Source: Epichloe hybrida
Taxonomy: Eukaryota > Ascomycota > Sordariomycetes > Hypocreales > Clavicipitaceae
Reading direction: 5' to 3'
DNA length: 64,000 bases
Assembly: GCA_019022495.1 (NCBI GenBank)
Contig: JAFEKR010000001.1
Span: forward strand, 5,828,001 to 5,892,000
Position 1 is the stretch's first letter. Each line of letters starts with the position of its first letter. The notes under the pieces are model-generated. The model saw nothing but the letters and a program-made list of their open reading frames with translations, searched no databases and was not told where the DNA came from. Made by a program: the position numbers and the translations under genes. Below, one piece after another: positions 1-13,739 of this stretch.

Positions 1-2006
1 TTTATATTATAGTAAAATATAATTATATAGATCTTTACTATATTTAAAGAATAAAAGGCTATATTAATTATAAAATAAGCTATAGTAAGATAAGTAAGAA
101 AGCCTATATATTAGATTACTATTAATCTAATATAATATAGAGTAATAAGAAAAGCAAAGGGCTAGGTAAAAACAGTAGTAATGGCTTTTTATAATAGCGT
201 AATAGTTAAATATAAATAGCAGATAGCTATATATAATAGCACGTTATCTTTACTACTATAAGCAAATCTTTTAGCTCTTTATTTTACTAATAAATATAGC
301 GTAGTAAATACTATAATTACAAGCGCCTTAGCTAGTATTAGATAAGTAAACTTACTTTATATTAGTATAGAGAAGGAGTTAATATAGAAATTATTAGAAT
401 TATAAAAGGATAAGGAAAGAAGTAAATAATATAAGTAAAGTAAGATTAATAACCTAGTTAATTAAGTTAACTAGGTAAAGAAGGGATTTAAAGACACTAG
501 AAAATAGGCAAATAAAGTGTATATAATAGTAAAGGATTTAGTAAAAGAGATTTACTAACTAATAGCTTTAATATAGAAGGAGGTAATAGTAGTCTAAGAT
601 AAGTTTTTAAAGATATTAAATATATTAAAAGACTAGAAAAAGAGAATTACTAAACTTAATATAGGTAAGACACTAATTAAATTTAATAAATAGATTAATA
701 CTTTAAAATAAAGTATAGTTTAAAAGGATAAGTATAAGGTAAAGATTATAGCTTTAGCTAATATAGTAATAAAGATATTAAGAAAGATATAGGATTAGGT
801 AATAACTATTAATAAGCTAATAAAGGAGTAAAAAAGATATAAAGAATATACTAGAAAGGTAAGAGTAGCTTTAGTAATACTAACTCTAGTAATACTAACT
901 CTAGTAACACTAACTCTAGTAACACTAACTCTAGTAATACTAGCTTAGGTAACACTAAATTTAGGTAATAAGTAACTATAAGGTAAGATAGGCTTACTAT
1001 TAATACTAAGCAAGAAGAATTAGTCTTTAATAACACTAGTTTTAGGTAAATTTAATACTCTATAAGATAAAGAACGCTAAATAACACTAAGATTAGGCAA
1101 TAAATATCTATAGGAGGAAATAGCGCTACTACTAACGCTAATAAAGAAGCTTAAGCTACCTAGTAAAATAGTAAAGAACTAAATAGTTTTATAATAGGGA
1201 GTGCTAATAATACTAGTCTTATCTAGCCTAAATAAAAGACTGCCTATATTATTAGATAAATTAAAAACAGTAGTAATATAGAGATAAATAGTATCTCTAA
1301 CTCTGCCCTTACTAATAATTAAAGTAATAGAGATAGATAAATTTACTAGTTTACTAGATTAAGAAGATAGATTTAGACTAAATTAGGATAGAAATAGATA
1401 GTATAATAGATTTTAAGATTTTGCTAAAAGCTAGATAAATTTGCTAGTTTACTAGACTAAGAGAATGAATTTAAACTAAATTAAAATAGAAATAGTTAGT
1501 ATAATAAAACTTAAGAATTTGCTAAATAATAGGAAATTAGCAATAGAAAATAGGAAGGTAGTAAATAGAAAATTAATTTTAGAAAAGTTAAATACATTAT
1601 TTAATATAATAATTCTAGAGGACTTATTAAGGGATATAAGGCAAAGAAAAGTTATTATAATATATAGTAATAGCTATTCTAAATTTTCTTTTATGCAATT
1701 TTAATAGATAATTTTTTATTAATTTACTTAGCTAGGTGAAGTACAAATCTAGTTATAGTCTAACTGCCTCTAACTAGGTTAGTTATCTTTTAAGGCATGC
1801 CTAGTACTTATTATATAGCGGAGCTAGATATAGGCATATATAAGACTAGATTTAGACTCTAGATAGAAAGAATTAACCTTCTTTAGATATCTTACCTTAT
1901 ACCTAATAGTAGCTCTTATAGCGAACTTAGTATAACTTTATAATAGCAGATCCGTTAGCCCCTCTGACGGATTCGCCTTACATCGTGCCAAACCTGCACG
2001 TAACAA
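1..2006. repeat. AT-rich RIP-degraded repeat, family unknown
   Basis: No gene is visible. The stretch is almost entirely A/T with TA dinucleotides dominating and stop codons in all frames, as in the RIP-mutated transposons elsewhere in the window. Short open frames at 851-1036 and 1519-1704 lack any recognisable motif; the first merely reads through a tandem repeat. A less mutated patch at about 1948-2006 contains ATCCGT and ACGGAT in inverted arrangement and several CpGs. The join to the LINE fragment at about 2007 is abrupt. I cannot assign the family. Confidence 0.6.
869..965. repeat. 15-bp minisatellite, about six units
   Basis: Units of the form tctagtaacactaac follow each other about six times with C/T and G/A differences between units, the last two more diverged. 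The 15-base period is divisible by three, so a repetitive Leu-Val-Leu-Leu-Glu reading appears on the minus strand; this is a by-product and not evidence of a gene. Confidence 0.75.
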
Positions 2007-4401
2007 TAGGGCATTAGCTTTAGAGATACCTAGCTTATATGTATATAAGTAATCTAGCTTATTCTTACTTATAAGGTAAGTGCTTACTATACTTTAACTA
2101 AGAAAGAAGAAAAACTATAAGAAATAGTTAGAAGCTTTATAGTAAACTAATTAACTTATCTCTAAACTATAGCTAAAGTATTTAAGGCTATACTAGTTAC
2201 TTAGCTAGAAGTTAAAACTTATATCCCCCCCTTAGACCTTGACTTAAATAAGATAAAGTAAAAGTTTAAGAAAAGGATTATACTTAGTAAAATAATAAAT
2301 AAGATATAAACTATAGCTAACTTAGTATAAATAATACTATAATATAGAAGAAAACTCCCCTTTACTAATAATAAACTAGATATATAACTATATAAAGAGT
2401 AAAAGAAAAGATAAAAAAACTAGTATTTTAATAGGTAATAGAGATAATATAGGCATAGAAAAGAGCTAATAAAGAACTACTTACTTACCTATAACCTAAA
2501 AGAAATCTAGAAATTTTACACTAGACTTAATAAGTATATTTTCTTTATAATAATATAACTATATATAGGAAAGATTAGCCTTAATAAGTTTCTCTTCTAA
2601 AGGCATATTCCTAGGGTGGTTTTACCCTTATATAGCTATAGTTATATAGTTAAAGACTAGTACTATATAATTATTAACTATACTAACTATAACTATAAAT
2701 ACCCCTAAATAAAATAGCCTAGAGATATATAGGAGGTAAGGCTAGCCCTAGATAATCCCCTAAAGGTAAGATATATTACTAAGTAGTTTCTTAGTATAAG
2801 AAAACTCTAATACTATATATTAGTATAAGACCTAGCCTTAAGCTAATATAAACTAAGGGTGAATCTAGGCTACCTTAGAGGTAACTAAACTAACTAATAA
2901 ATAAATACTATAAATAACTAAAGAGAGACACTAGGTAAAATAGTATAGCTATAGAGGTAAGCTAAATATAAGGTAAAATTACACTAAGATAAGAAAACTA
3001 TAGGTCTAGAATAGTTATTAAATTAATTTTAAATTAGAAAGCTATAGGTATTATTTTACACTAGCTTATTAATACCCCTTTACTAACCTAGAATTAGCCT
3101 TATTTCTCCTTAAAAATAGGGATTATATTCTCTATTACCTTACTCTTACCCTTAGCTAATAGGCTAGTAGCTAGAAGCTAGTTTATCTTTACTACCTAGG
3201 CATTAAGCTACTAGAGCTAAAAGATAACCTTATTATATTATTCCTTAGTAAACCTAGACCTAGCTAGGTCTAGGCTTACTACTATAGTACTTTATTTCTT
3301 TTTAGTATAATTCTTAGTATAAAGTTTCCTTACCTAAGCCTTATAGTTCTCTAAGGCCTAGATAATTAAAGTTAGCCTTAAATTAAAACTATTACTATAC
3401 TAGAGTAAAATTACTTATATTACTCCTAGTAACTATACTAGCCTAGGTTTTAACTAGCTACTAGTACTTCCCTTACTATTTAGTAATATTTAGCTATAAG
3501 TAAATTAGCACTAGAGTAAGCTTAGAGTAAGTATAAATATTAATATTACCTTAGTATACCTATAGTTTTAAACCTAATAATTAAAATAAGTATTAGATAT
3601 TACCCCTTTAATATAGATTAGCTTTACTTCTAGCTTAGAAATAAATTAACTTACTAATAATATTATAGCACTAGTGCCCTAGATTACAAATTAATTAAGT
3701 CTTACACAAAGTGCACTATAGAGCTTAAGCTTTGCCTAGCTACCCTAGATTAAACCTGGAATAGAGATTTCCTTAGATATCTCTTAGAAGTCACGATTTC
3801 CTAGGCCAATTAGAGCTAGAATAGCACTAATAGCAGAGTACTTATAGAATCTAGTAACATTATAGTGCTTTTTCCTACGCAAAACATTAGCATTTAAACT
3901 AACACTAAACTAGAGAAGCCTTAAATAGCTCTAGAAGGGAATAGGGAGGAAAAGAACCTATAGGAAGTTTAATATAAGAAGAGGAAAAAGACTAGAAAAC
4001 AAAGCATAAGACAAACAAACGTACGGATAGCTCGTAAGCGATCTAGGTGCGGAACCGCCTAGTTACTAGACCTAAATTACCTACCCCTTACTATAATTAA
4101 ACAAAATCACGTGCTTAGAGTTTATAAGGTATCTAGGCTAGGGCTAGGTTAAAGTTAGCTAAAAAGTAAGGCACTAAAGAAGCTAGTAGTAAAGTAAATA
4201 GAAAGTAAATTATTATTATAAATCTAAATTTACTACGCTATAAGGTAAAGTAAGGGATATAAAGTAAGGCTAGGGTAAGGTTAGATTAGCACTAAAGGGA
4301 GCTAGCTAGGAACACTACTATATAATCTTTCCTTTGTTTTTTATTTTCTATAGGATAAGGCTAGCGTAAGCTAGCACTAAATACCTATAGTTAGTTATAT
4401 C
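2007..4401 (+). mobile_element. Tad1-like LINE, 3' part (copy a), RIP-mutated
   Basis: This matches, in the same orientation, 16188-17559 plus 19152-19320 and, as reverse complement, 23800-26340 of the nearly complete LINE. It begins abruptly at gggcattagctttagag, so the 5' half including the reverse transcriptase core is missing. The right edge is cut by the end of a hAT copy at 4402. The block at about 4010-4120 keeps CpG-rich sequence (for example cgtacggatagctcg) where the other copies have been changed to T/A, so RIP was uneven along this copy. Confidence 0.75.
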
Positions 4402-6227
4402 CAGAGTATTGTTTGTAGTGTAGTTAGTGTAGTTTTTAGGAAAAAATTGTATTTGTAGTGTAGTTTTTTTTTTCTTATAGTTAATATATTGTAGTTTTTT
4501 TTTTTTGTAGTGTAGTGTATTGTAGTTTTTTTTTGCTTATATTATAGTGTAGTTAGTGTAGTTACTAACTACACTAACTACAAAAACTACAATGTAGTGT
4601 TAGTAAAAAAAAAGTGGGCCTTTTTATTATATAATGTTATTATAAGGATTAAAAGAAAGCTAGTTATATAGAAGGTTTTATTATTACCTATTTTACTTAA
4701 TTAGTTATAGAATTTATAATATTTACCTTTTTTTAAGAATTTTACTATAACTAGGGTTATTTATAATATTATACCTTTTTAATAATACTATTATACTTAT
4801 TACTTTATTTTACTAATATAACTTTAAGAAAAACCTTCTAATTATTTTATTTACTATTATTATTAATTATTTTATATTTTTATTATTAATTTAATTAAAA
4901 AATACCCTAAACTAATATAATTAAATTAAATTAGAAATCTAAATAAATATATAAAAGTTAATAGAATATATACTTAGTACTTTAATATTATTATTAATAT
5001 AATAAGAACTTAAAAAAAGCTTAAACTATTTATTTACTATTTAAACTAATTAAATATTACTTTAAGCTTTATAATTCTAAAGCTTTAAGAAGTTATATAT
5101 AGTAACTTTATATATCTTATTATAATAATACATAAAGAAAGAATATAATAGACTAATATTTATAATTTATTAATAGATAACTAATAGTATTATTTTAATT
5201 ACCCTATATAGCTTAAATAAGCTATAAAAAATAATTTTAACTTGTTTTTAAAAATAATACTAGGACTTAGTTTTATATAATATATTATACTTATTATAAA
5301 AGCTTTAATAACTTTTATAACCTTTATTACTATTATTACTATAATTACTATTATTTTATATTTATTATTATTTTAAAAAAACACAAAAGAGAAAACATTT
5401 TTATAATATTAATATTTTTAAAAACCTTAAAATACTAAGTTATTAAAAACTATAGCTTTTACTATAGTAATTTACTTATAATTACTAGTATTTATATTTA
5501 AGTTATTTATTTATTATTTATTTATTATTAAACTTTAACACTAATAATATTATAAGTAATCTTAGTAATCTTAGTAATCTTAGTAATCTTAGTAATCTTA
5601 GTAATCTTAGTAATCTTAGTAATCTTAGTAATACTAGTAATATTAGTAATATTAGTATTATAAGCTATTATAAGCTATTATAAGCTATTATAAGCTATTA
5701 TAAGCTATTATAAGCTAAGATATAATAAGCTACTTATATTAAGTTTACTAGTAGTTTTTTTATAGTTTTTTTAAAATAAGTAATAATAATAATTTATAGA
5801 AATAGTAAATAATATAATAAGAAGGTTTTTCTTTAAGTTATATTAGGGAAATAAAGTATTAAGTTAAATAGTATTATTAAAAAAGTATAATATTATATAT
5901 AACCTTACTTAGTTATAATAAAATTATAAAAATAATATAATATTATAAATTCTATAACTAATTTAATAAAATAGGTAATAATAAAAGCTTTTATATAACT
6001 AGTATTCTTTTAACCTTATAAATACTAATAACTAATAAAAAGTCTAATACTACATTTATAGTGTTTGTAGTTAGTGTAGTTTAGGAAAAAAAATTTGTAG
6101 TGTAATGTATTATAGTTTTTTTTTCCTTATAGTTAGTGTAGTTTGTAGTGTAGTGTAGTTTGTAATGTAGTTACTACACTACACTACAAATACTACACTA
6201 CACTACACGTTTTAGTGCAATACTCTG
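4402..6227 (-). mobile_element. Non-autonomous hAT element, minus orientation, no TSD
   Basis: It starts CAGAGTATTG at 4402 and ends CAATACTCTG at 6227; the sub-terminal regions are tandem runs of tgtagtgtag and their complements, as in the copies at 34780, 54533 and 59639. Its length of 1826 bp matches theirs. Unlike those three it has no 8-bp target duplication: the left flank is gttatatc and the right is ctagtctt. The two flanks are LINE pieces in opposite orientation, so the copy probably marks a rearrangement breakpoint. No coding capacity. Confidence 0.85.
5555..5716. repeat. Tandem repeats inside the hAT element
   Basis: About eight units of a 9-bp repeat (gtaatctta) are followed by gtaatatta variants and then about six units of a 10-bp repeat (taagctatta). 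The reverse complement of the same block is present with different copy numbers in the other family members near 35340-35450, 55040-55130 and 60170-60270, so it is a variable internal part of the element. Confidence 0.8.
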
Positions 6228-6648
6228 CTAGTCTTTAACTATATAACTATAGCTATATAAGGGTAAAGCTACCCTAGGAACGTGCCTTTAGAAGAGGAAC
6301 TTATTAAGGCTAATCTTTCCTATATATAATTATATTATTATAGAGAAAATATGCTTATTAAGTCTAGTGTGAAATTTCTAGATTTCCTTTAAGTTATAGG
6401 TAGGTAGGCAGTTCTCTATTAGCTTTCTTTTACGCTTATATTATCTCTATTACCTATTAGAATGCTAGTCTTCTTATCTCTTCTTTTACTCCTTATATAG
6501 TTATGCGTCTAGTTTATTATTAGTGAGGGGGGGTCTTTTTCTATGTTGTAGTACTGTCTATACTAAGTTAGTCACAGCCTGTATCTTATTTGTTATTCCG
6601 CTAAGTACAATCCTTTCCTTGAACTTCCGCTTCATTTCATTTAGGTAG
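6228..6648 (-). mobile_element. LINE fragment (internal), minus orientation
   Basis: It matches 25691-26110 of the nearly complete LINE in the same orientation and the reverse complement of about 2240-2660 of copy a. It lacks both element ends. It lies between a complete hAT copy on the left and the middle of another hAT copy on the right, which fits rearrangement better than simple insertion. Confidence 0.7.
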
Positions 6649-6870
6649 AGGTCTTATAATAAGTATAGTATATTATATAAAAGTAAGTCTTAGTTTTATT
6701 TTAAAAAATAAGTTAAACTTATTTTTTATAGCTTTATTAAGCTATATAGGGTAATTAAAATAATACTATTAATTATTTATTAATAGATTATAAATATTAG
6801 TTTATTATATTCTTTATTTATATATTATAGTAATAAGATATATAAAGTTACTATATATAACTTCTTAAGG
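6649..6870 (+). mobile_element. Non-autonomous hAT copy, left remaining piece
   Basis: It corresponds to about 55417-55633 of the copy at 54533. The first half of the element is absent. It is interrupted at 6870 by the Gypsy element; taagg at 6866-6870 is repeated at 13957-13961, after which the hAT sequence resumes. Confidence 0.8.
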
Positions 6871-7087
6871 TGTTATGGACTGGCCCCTAGGCTACTGCAA
6901 TAGGGCGTTAATATAGTATTAAGAGACTTAAGGAGAAAGGAGGAAAGGTAAGAGGCTATCCTTAGTAGTGCCTCTTATACCCCTTAGGCTACTTATATAA
7001 GCCTCCTTTCCTTACCCTAACTACTTTTATTACTTCTCTCTCTAACTACTATATAGATAATGCTTAGGCAAAGCCTAAGCCCTTATA
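6871..7087 (-). repeat. Gypsy 3' LTR
   Basis: It starts TGTTATGGAC on the plus strand and ends cccttata, the expected CA terminus being TA, consistent with RIP. It aligns end to end with 13740-13956 and with 58989-59205, all 217 bp. It contains a TATA-like tatataag and a short inverted repeat around ggcaaagcc. Confidence 0.9.
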
Positions 7088-10000
7088 TATGCCCTTACTT
7101 AGGCATGTCTAATAAGTCCCCTTTTTGTGATAGTCCTGTAAATTATCCTATAGGTAATTAATCCTATTTCTTACTTATTATTATTAGGTGCGTAATACAT
7201 TTACCTTACTAGCTATTACGTAGTAATAGTAACTGCCTCACTTCTATGCCTTAGTTTTACAGTGTATATAATACGTTTACCCTACTAACCTATTATTTAT
7301 TATAGTCTCTAGCCTTGCCCTTACTAGTTTATTAATTACCTAATATAGGTTTAAAACTATATATAAATATCCTACTTAGTTCCTTTTTATATCTTACCTT
7401 CCCTTATATAACACTATCCCTTTACTATTATAATTTTATTATACCTTCCCCTTTATCCTATTAAAACCTCCTTCTTAAATAATTATTCTCCTATTAGAAT
7501 ATGCCTTATAATCTATCTAACCCTCCTCTACCCCTAGCTAGTTTTACTATACCTTTAGCCTATTTTATTAGTAAGTTTCTTATAGAGGGTAACTTAGATA
7601 ATAATTAATATGCCACTTCCTAATTAGTCTAGTGCCCTTATAGGCTATATGTAAAATAAGCCCTTACTACTAGTGTTCTAGACTATTATTTACCTAAATC
7701 TAGAGAATTATGCCCTTTATATTAAAAGCAATACCTTTCCTATATATAGTATACTAGGCTTTTATTTACTAATTCTTATCTCTATTATACGCTAAAGAAT
7801 ATTAAGGTAAAGATTACTATAGGTATATATATTATTAAACCTAGAGTCCCTAAAACTTTAGGTATAAAAAAGAAAATACCTATACTATCCTAAAGGTTTT
7901 ACTACCTTATTAGTTAGTAAAACTCCCTTCTTACTTAGGCTTAGTTTAATCTAGCTCCTATATAGTTAGCCCTTAGGGCATCCCTTATTACTAATATTAC
8001 TATAATAAATATAACTAGTCTTAAAGTCACCCCTTTTATTAGCGCTAGCCCTTTAGCTAGCTATAGTATAGCTTATTCTATATAGTAAGCTATAAGTATT
8101 TTATTCTAATAGAACTAGTAAGTTATTAGCAGACTAACTATAATATATAAAGAGATATATAAGTAGTCTTCTACGCTTCTCTAAGCCTTAATACCTTATT
8201 ACTAGGATAAAATCTAGTAATATATTTAAATTACTAGGTTAAGTAATAAATCTCCTTCTTATTACTACTAGTAACTATTATGCCTCCTTTCTATAATAAG
8301 TCTAACTTATAATTATATTCCTAGAGCCTTAGGAGCTAGCTATCCCCTAGCTAGAAATAATGCTTCTCCCCCCCTTAGTTATCCTTCTCTTACTTACTAC
8401 TTACTTACTAGGTCTCTTATTATACCCCCTCCTATATATACTCCTTATACTAACCCTATTTATACTATCTAGGTCTTAGGTTATGCCTAAGGTAAATAAG
8501 GTAAATAACTTATTATACTATAACTATTACCTAGTAATAATAATGCTATAGCTATAGTAACTATAGCATAACTCTAAATAAAGGTAGCGTGCCCTTATTT
8601 ATTCTCTCCTAGTAATTTAGGTAATAACTTAATAGATAATTATCCTTATTAAGTAGTAGTAGTAAAACATAGTAATTTAGTGCCTTAAGTGCTTATTAAA
8701 GTCTTTATAGGTATATAAGTCTTTTAAAATTAATTTAGTTTATTATTATATTATATATCTTCTTATTTTACCTTAAACTTATTAAGGGCCTATGTTTATA
8801 CTATATTCTTTAATAGTTCCTATATAAGCTATATATAACTTACTTACTTAATAAGTATATTATATCTTTTGCCTTAGCCTAGGGCGTTCTAAGCCACTAG
8901 GATTTGCTTAACCTAATATTCCTTAATAAGTTTATTATTACTTTCTATAGGGACTTATTCTAGTCCTAGATAGGAGTCCTAAAGCTTCTAACTAGGGAGA
9001 GAGTCCTCTATAGTATATTTAATAAGGTTTATATAAAATACTAGGTAAATACCTCTTAGGATATTAAGCTATACTATAAGTAATATTAGGACTTCTATAA
9101 CTATATACTTTACTACTACTTAATTAAGTTTTTATAAGAGGTAGTTAGTTTTAATATTTTTAAGTAAAAGCTATACCTTATCTCTAACCTAAAACTATTT
9201 TACTAGCTAATATAAAGTAAATATAGTATCTTACTACCTTTATTATATATAGGCTATTATAGCTTATACTAGATAAGTACCCTCCTAGAGGTGCTTAAGA
9301 AACAGTATTACTTACCCCTTTAGTGTTATTATAAAAGCAAATATATTTAGCAATGCCTAGACTAGCTCTAGGTTATAGCTATGTAGTAGCTTATTTAGGC
9401 TAACTTCTATTATAGAAGATAGCTTATTATTAATTATAAGCTAGTAAGTAGCTAGATATTCTAGCTAGTTAAACTATAAAAAGGAGACTATAATATATAG
9501 TATTGCTTATACCTCTTAGTTTACTTACTCTATACTACTATTAGTCTATAGGTAATATAATATAGAAAGTAACTAATTAATTCTAACTAAGGAGCATAAT
9601 ATTATCTAAAACTTTCTTAACTAATCTAAACTATAATCTATAATAATTAATTAAGAAAACCCCTTAAACTATTACTAAACTATTTTAAATCTCTTTATAT
9701 ATTCCTTAGCTCCTATAGAAGTTATAGCCTTAAGCTAAATAAATTTAAAGAGTTAATCTATAATAACTATTAGGTATTATAGCTTTTCTAGGGATAGTGC
9801 TAGTAAGTTTATTATAAAGTTAATAGAGATTTATAACTAGAACTAGTTAGGGATAGGTAAAGGCTTTAGTAAGCCCTAGCGCTATTAATAGCTTTTATAA
9901 CTACTATAGTAGTAATAGTTATAAATAAACCTAGTAATATCTTATAATATCCTATCCTAGTAAAACTACTATTATAAGATTTAGAATATGGTATTATAGC

Positions 10001-13000
10001 CTAGGTGCCTTACTACTAGCAAATTATAGTATTATTATATTAGGGTTATTGTAAAAGGCTCTTACGCTAGGACCTAGGTATAGCCCCTAAACTAGAGTGC
10101 CTTATAAGCACTTATAGAATAATTTACTACTTACTCTCTTATAAGTGCCTTAATAGGAAACCTTTAGGCCCTTTCCTAAATAGCCCTTAATTAAATACTA
10201 TACGTAAGGTCTAAGATAATAGCCTAGTCCTATAAGGTCTAAAGGTATTTAGTAGTAAAGAGAACCTTACTAGCTAGTAGTAATACTATACTACTATTAT
10301 CCCACTATTTATCTAGTATTAGCAAGAGCTATGTAATAGTAATAGGTTATAGAATATGTCCTATCCTAGAGGTTACCCTTTCCTAGTCTTATTCCCTTTA
10401 AGAAAGAGTATTAGGCTACTATACTTATATACTAAGTCTATACTAAAGGTAGAAATTAAATAGCATGAGTGTGTTTACCTATTAAGCCTACTGCTCTAAT
10501 ATTAACTAGGGAGTTATAAAGTACTTTAGGTTCTTATAGTCTATATAGATTATAAATAGACTAGAAATGCCCTATAGCTTAGCTAACTATACCTTAAGGC
10601 ATAAGATAATAGCTAATAATTCCTTATTATAGATTATATAGTTCTTTTATAAGGTTATAAGGCTAGTAAAGTAATAGGTAACTAGGTATATAACGCTATC
10701 CTAGCCTTACTAGGAAAGGCATCCTTTAATAGCTATTCCTAAATAATTAGCTTTTACTACTATAGGGAGATCTAGGTCCTATTATACTAGTACTAGGTAT
10801 GTAATAAAGGCGTCTTTTAGCCTATTAAAGGCATTATTCTCTTTAAGTCCCTATTAAAAAGGGATATTCCTCTTAGTTAATTGTATTAGTAGTGCCACTA
10901 GTTTTAAAAAGTTACTAATAAAGTTATAGTAAAAGTTAGTAAACCCTAGGAAGCTATAAACCCCCTAAAGTTTTATTAGAGCTACTTACTCCCTAATAGC
11001 TATAACCTTTCTTAGGTCTAGATAAATAAAATAACCTACTATAATAATATATCCTAGGTATTAAACCTCCTTTACTATAAACATAAACTTATTAAGGTCT
11101 AAGTATAAACCTATATCCCTTAGGTAGCCTAATATTAACTAGACCTTAGCTATATAGTCTTTCCTTAATCCCCCTAAGTAAACTAAGATATTATCTAAGT
11201 ATACTATAATAAAGTCCCCTAATATATCCCCTAAGGACTTATTAATATAACGTTAAAATATCGCTAGTGCGCTAGCTAGGCTAAAGGGGTAAACTAGCTA
11301 CTTAAACAGCCTAAACCTAGTTTAAAATGCTATTAGGTGCTCCTAGCCCTTAGTAATCCGTAGCTTATAAAACGCTATATAAATATTTACCTTTATAAAC
11401 TAGTGTGCCTAGGATAAGGAATAGAGTATTTCCTTAATTAATAGGAGAGAATAGTAATTCTATACTATTATCTTATTAAGAGTATAGTAATCTATGCAAA
11501 AACGCTAACCCCTATTAGCTTTTTTAATAAGGAGAACTAGAGCTATAGCTAATAATAAGCTAGTATAAATCTAACCCTTATCTATTAAGTCTATAATCTA
11601 GTGCCTAACCTCTAGAAGCTAGTCCCTTAGTATATTATATAGTAGTCCCTAAGGGAGCGTTAGTTTAAACCTATCCTAATTCTTATATAAGCATATATAG
11701 TAATTAAGGGACCCCTAATAAGGAGGTAAGCTATTAGCTCTAGCCTTATTAAAAAGGTCTGTGAAGTTAGCTAACTCCTTAGGTAATATTAATATGTCTA
11801 GGCTATTAGGTTTTATCTTAGGTACTATAATTTATAGTACTATTATTATCTCCCTAAGGCTTATAGTAATAAATATTATAGAAGTGTCCTTTCTCTAGTA
11901 TTCCTAGCACGCTTCTATGGCATATAAGGACCTAATAATCCCTTATACTAGAGTCTTTACCTTATATGTAAAGGCTTTAGAGATATATAAGCCCTTTATT
12001 ACTTTAATAACTAATTGCTATTTTACTATATAAATAACTATATTATAATATTCTAGCTATAGTATCCTAAGTATAATATCTTATATAAGGCCTAGGATAA
12101 TATATAAATACACTAATAACTCCTAGCTATTAATGTCTATTTTAGTGTGTACTATATAGGTAATTAAGGAGGTGTTCTCCTATACTCTCTTTCCCCTTTT
12201 TTTATTTTTACTATAGTCTAGATATGCTTTCTCTTTAGTAACTATATAAGCTCTAGGCTAAACTATTTTACTACTAACTTACTTATAGCACTATAATAAT
12301 TATAACTATAATTAATCTAGATATTAATATAATAATATATATTAAAGAGTATAGGAATTAAGAATAGTAGTTAGTCTATATATTATACTATATCTTACTC
12401 TAACTCTATATAGCTTAAATAGTTATCCTATATTATAGTATATAGTTAGCCTCCTTACCCTTATATAAGACTTTACTTAGGGGCTACTTATTTTCTATAG
12501 GGGGAATGTTTACCTCCTTATTTATGCTTTCCTTATTTGCTTTATATAAGTTAATGCTAACCTATAGGGGATAGGGTAAGAGAAAGGTACACTCCTAAAT
12601 ATAGTAGTCCTTAGATTTATATTATAGGTAGTATCTCTTCTAATAGCATTTAGCTAACTTTACTTCTAATACCTATTTAGCCTATTATATGTTTATAGCT
12701 AGCTTTAAACTCTTCTCCTTCTTAACTAGCTTATTCTGTTTTCCTAATTAAGTCCTTATTATATATACCTTAGTTATTAGCGTGTTACCCTTATAATTAG
12801 TCTAAGGTATAGGTTTAGCTAGCTATAGTTTACATTAGGACTAGTACTTATTCTCTATAGTAAGAGCCTTAATATTAACTATAATCTTATAATACTATAT
12901 AATAGCTATATGCTATATGCTTTAGCTAATACCCTAGCTTACGCTAATTTCTCTTAAACGCTTATTAAGCGCTTATTAAAGCTTTACTAGCTTTATATTA

Positions 13001-13739
13001 TCCCCTTAATAATCCTCTCTTACTAATAAAAGCTTCTTTATAAAGTAAATAAAGAACATAGAAAATAGCTCCCCTAGGCCTTATTTTATCTAGTTAAGTT
13101 CTATAAGGGCTATCTCTTACCTATATAAATTAAAGAACATAGACCTAAGGTATTCTAGGAATTTAGCTAGGTTAAAATTATAAATACTACCTTATTTAAA
13201 GAAAGTAGCTACCTAGGACTAGACTTTAGAGGACAGGTTCTAGTAAATAAATATTTACCTATTCTTATTAGTTTTAATAAAGTCCCTATTTACTTATAGC
13301 TTATATTCTATTAGGAACTTCTATACGGTAAATAAGGCCTTATTACTATTATATAGGTTACCTATAAGGATAGGTTTTTATTTTACCTTAGGTGTAGTTA
13401 AGACTAGGTTAGAGGTAAGAGGTAAAGTAAGGTTTACTATTAAGGTATTAGGCTAGGCTATAATAGGTAATTAGGTTAAGGGTCCTATAGTGCTTATAAC
13501 TACTTATTATTAGAGGTGTGTAAGTTCTACTATTTACTTATTAAGTATAAGTTAAAGTATCTTAAATTAGGCCTATTAAGCTACTAGTAGTGCTATAGCA
13601 TTAGATAAGGGAGTTATTATCCTCTAGCTAAGTTAGTCTTATAGTTAGAGCGTGTTTACTATATTTATTAATATATCTATTAGTGTTTCTATTATATCTT
13701 TTAGTAGTTATTAAAAAGGACTAAAGGAAGTCTCTTAAT
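7088..13739 (-). pseudogene. Gypsy gag-pol remnant
   Basis: No continuous frame survives. The recognisable landmark is the reverse transcriptase active-site region at 11216-11175 on the minus strand, with YLDN where the family has YLDD, followed by a VY-L segment. Neighbouring minus-strand sequence before and after is degenerate. The size of the interior fits a complete gag-pol before mutation. It can encode nothing now. Confidence 0.75.

Noticed and set aside
851..1036. Leucine-rich 61-codon minus-strand open frame
   Set aside because: It reads through the 15-bp minisatellite at 869-965 and inherits its periodicity; there is no other support.
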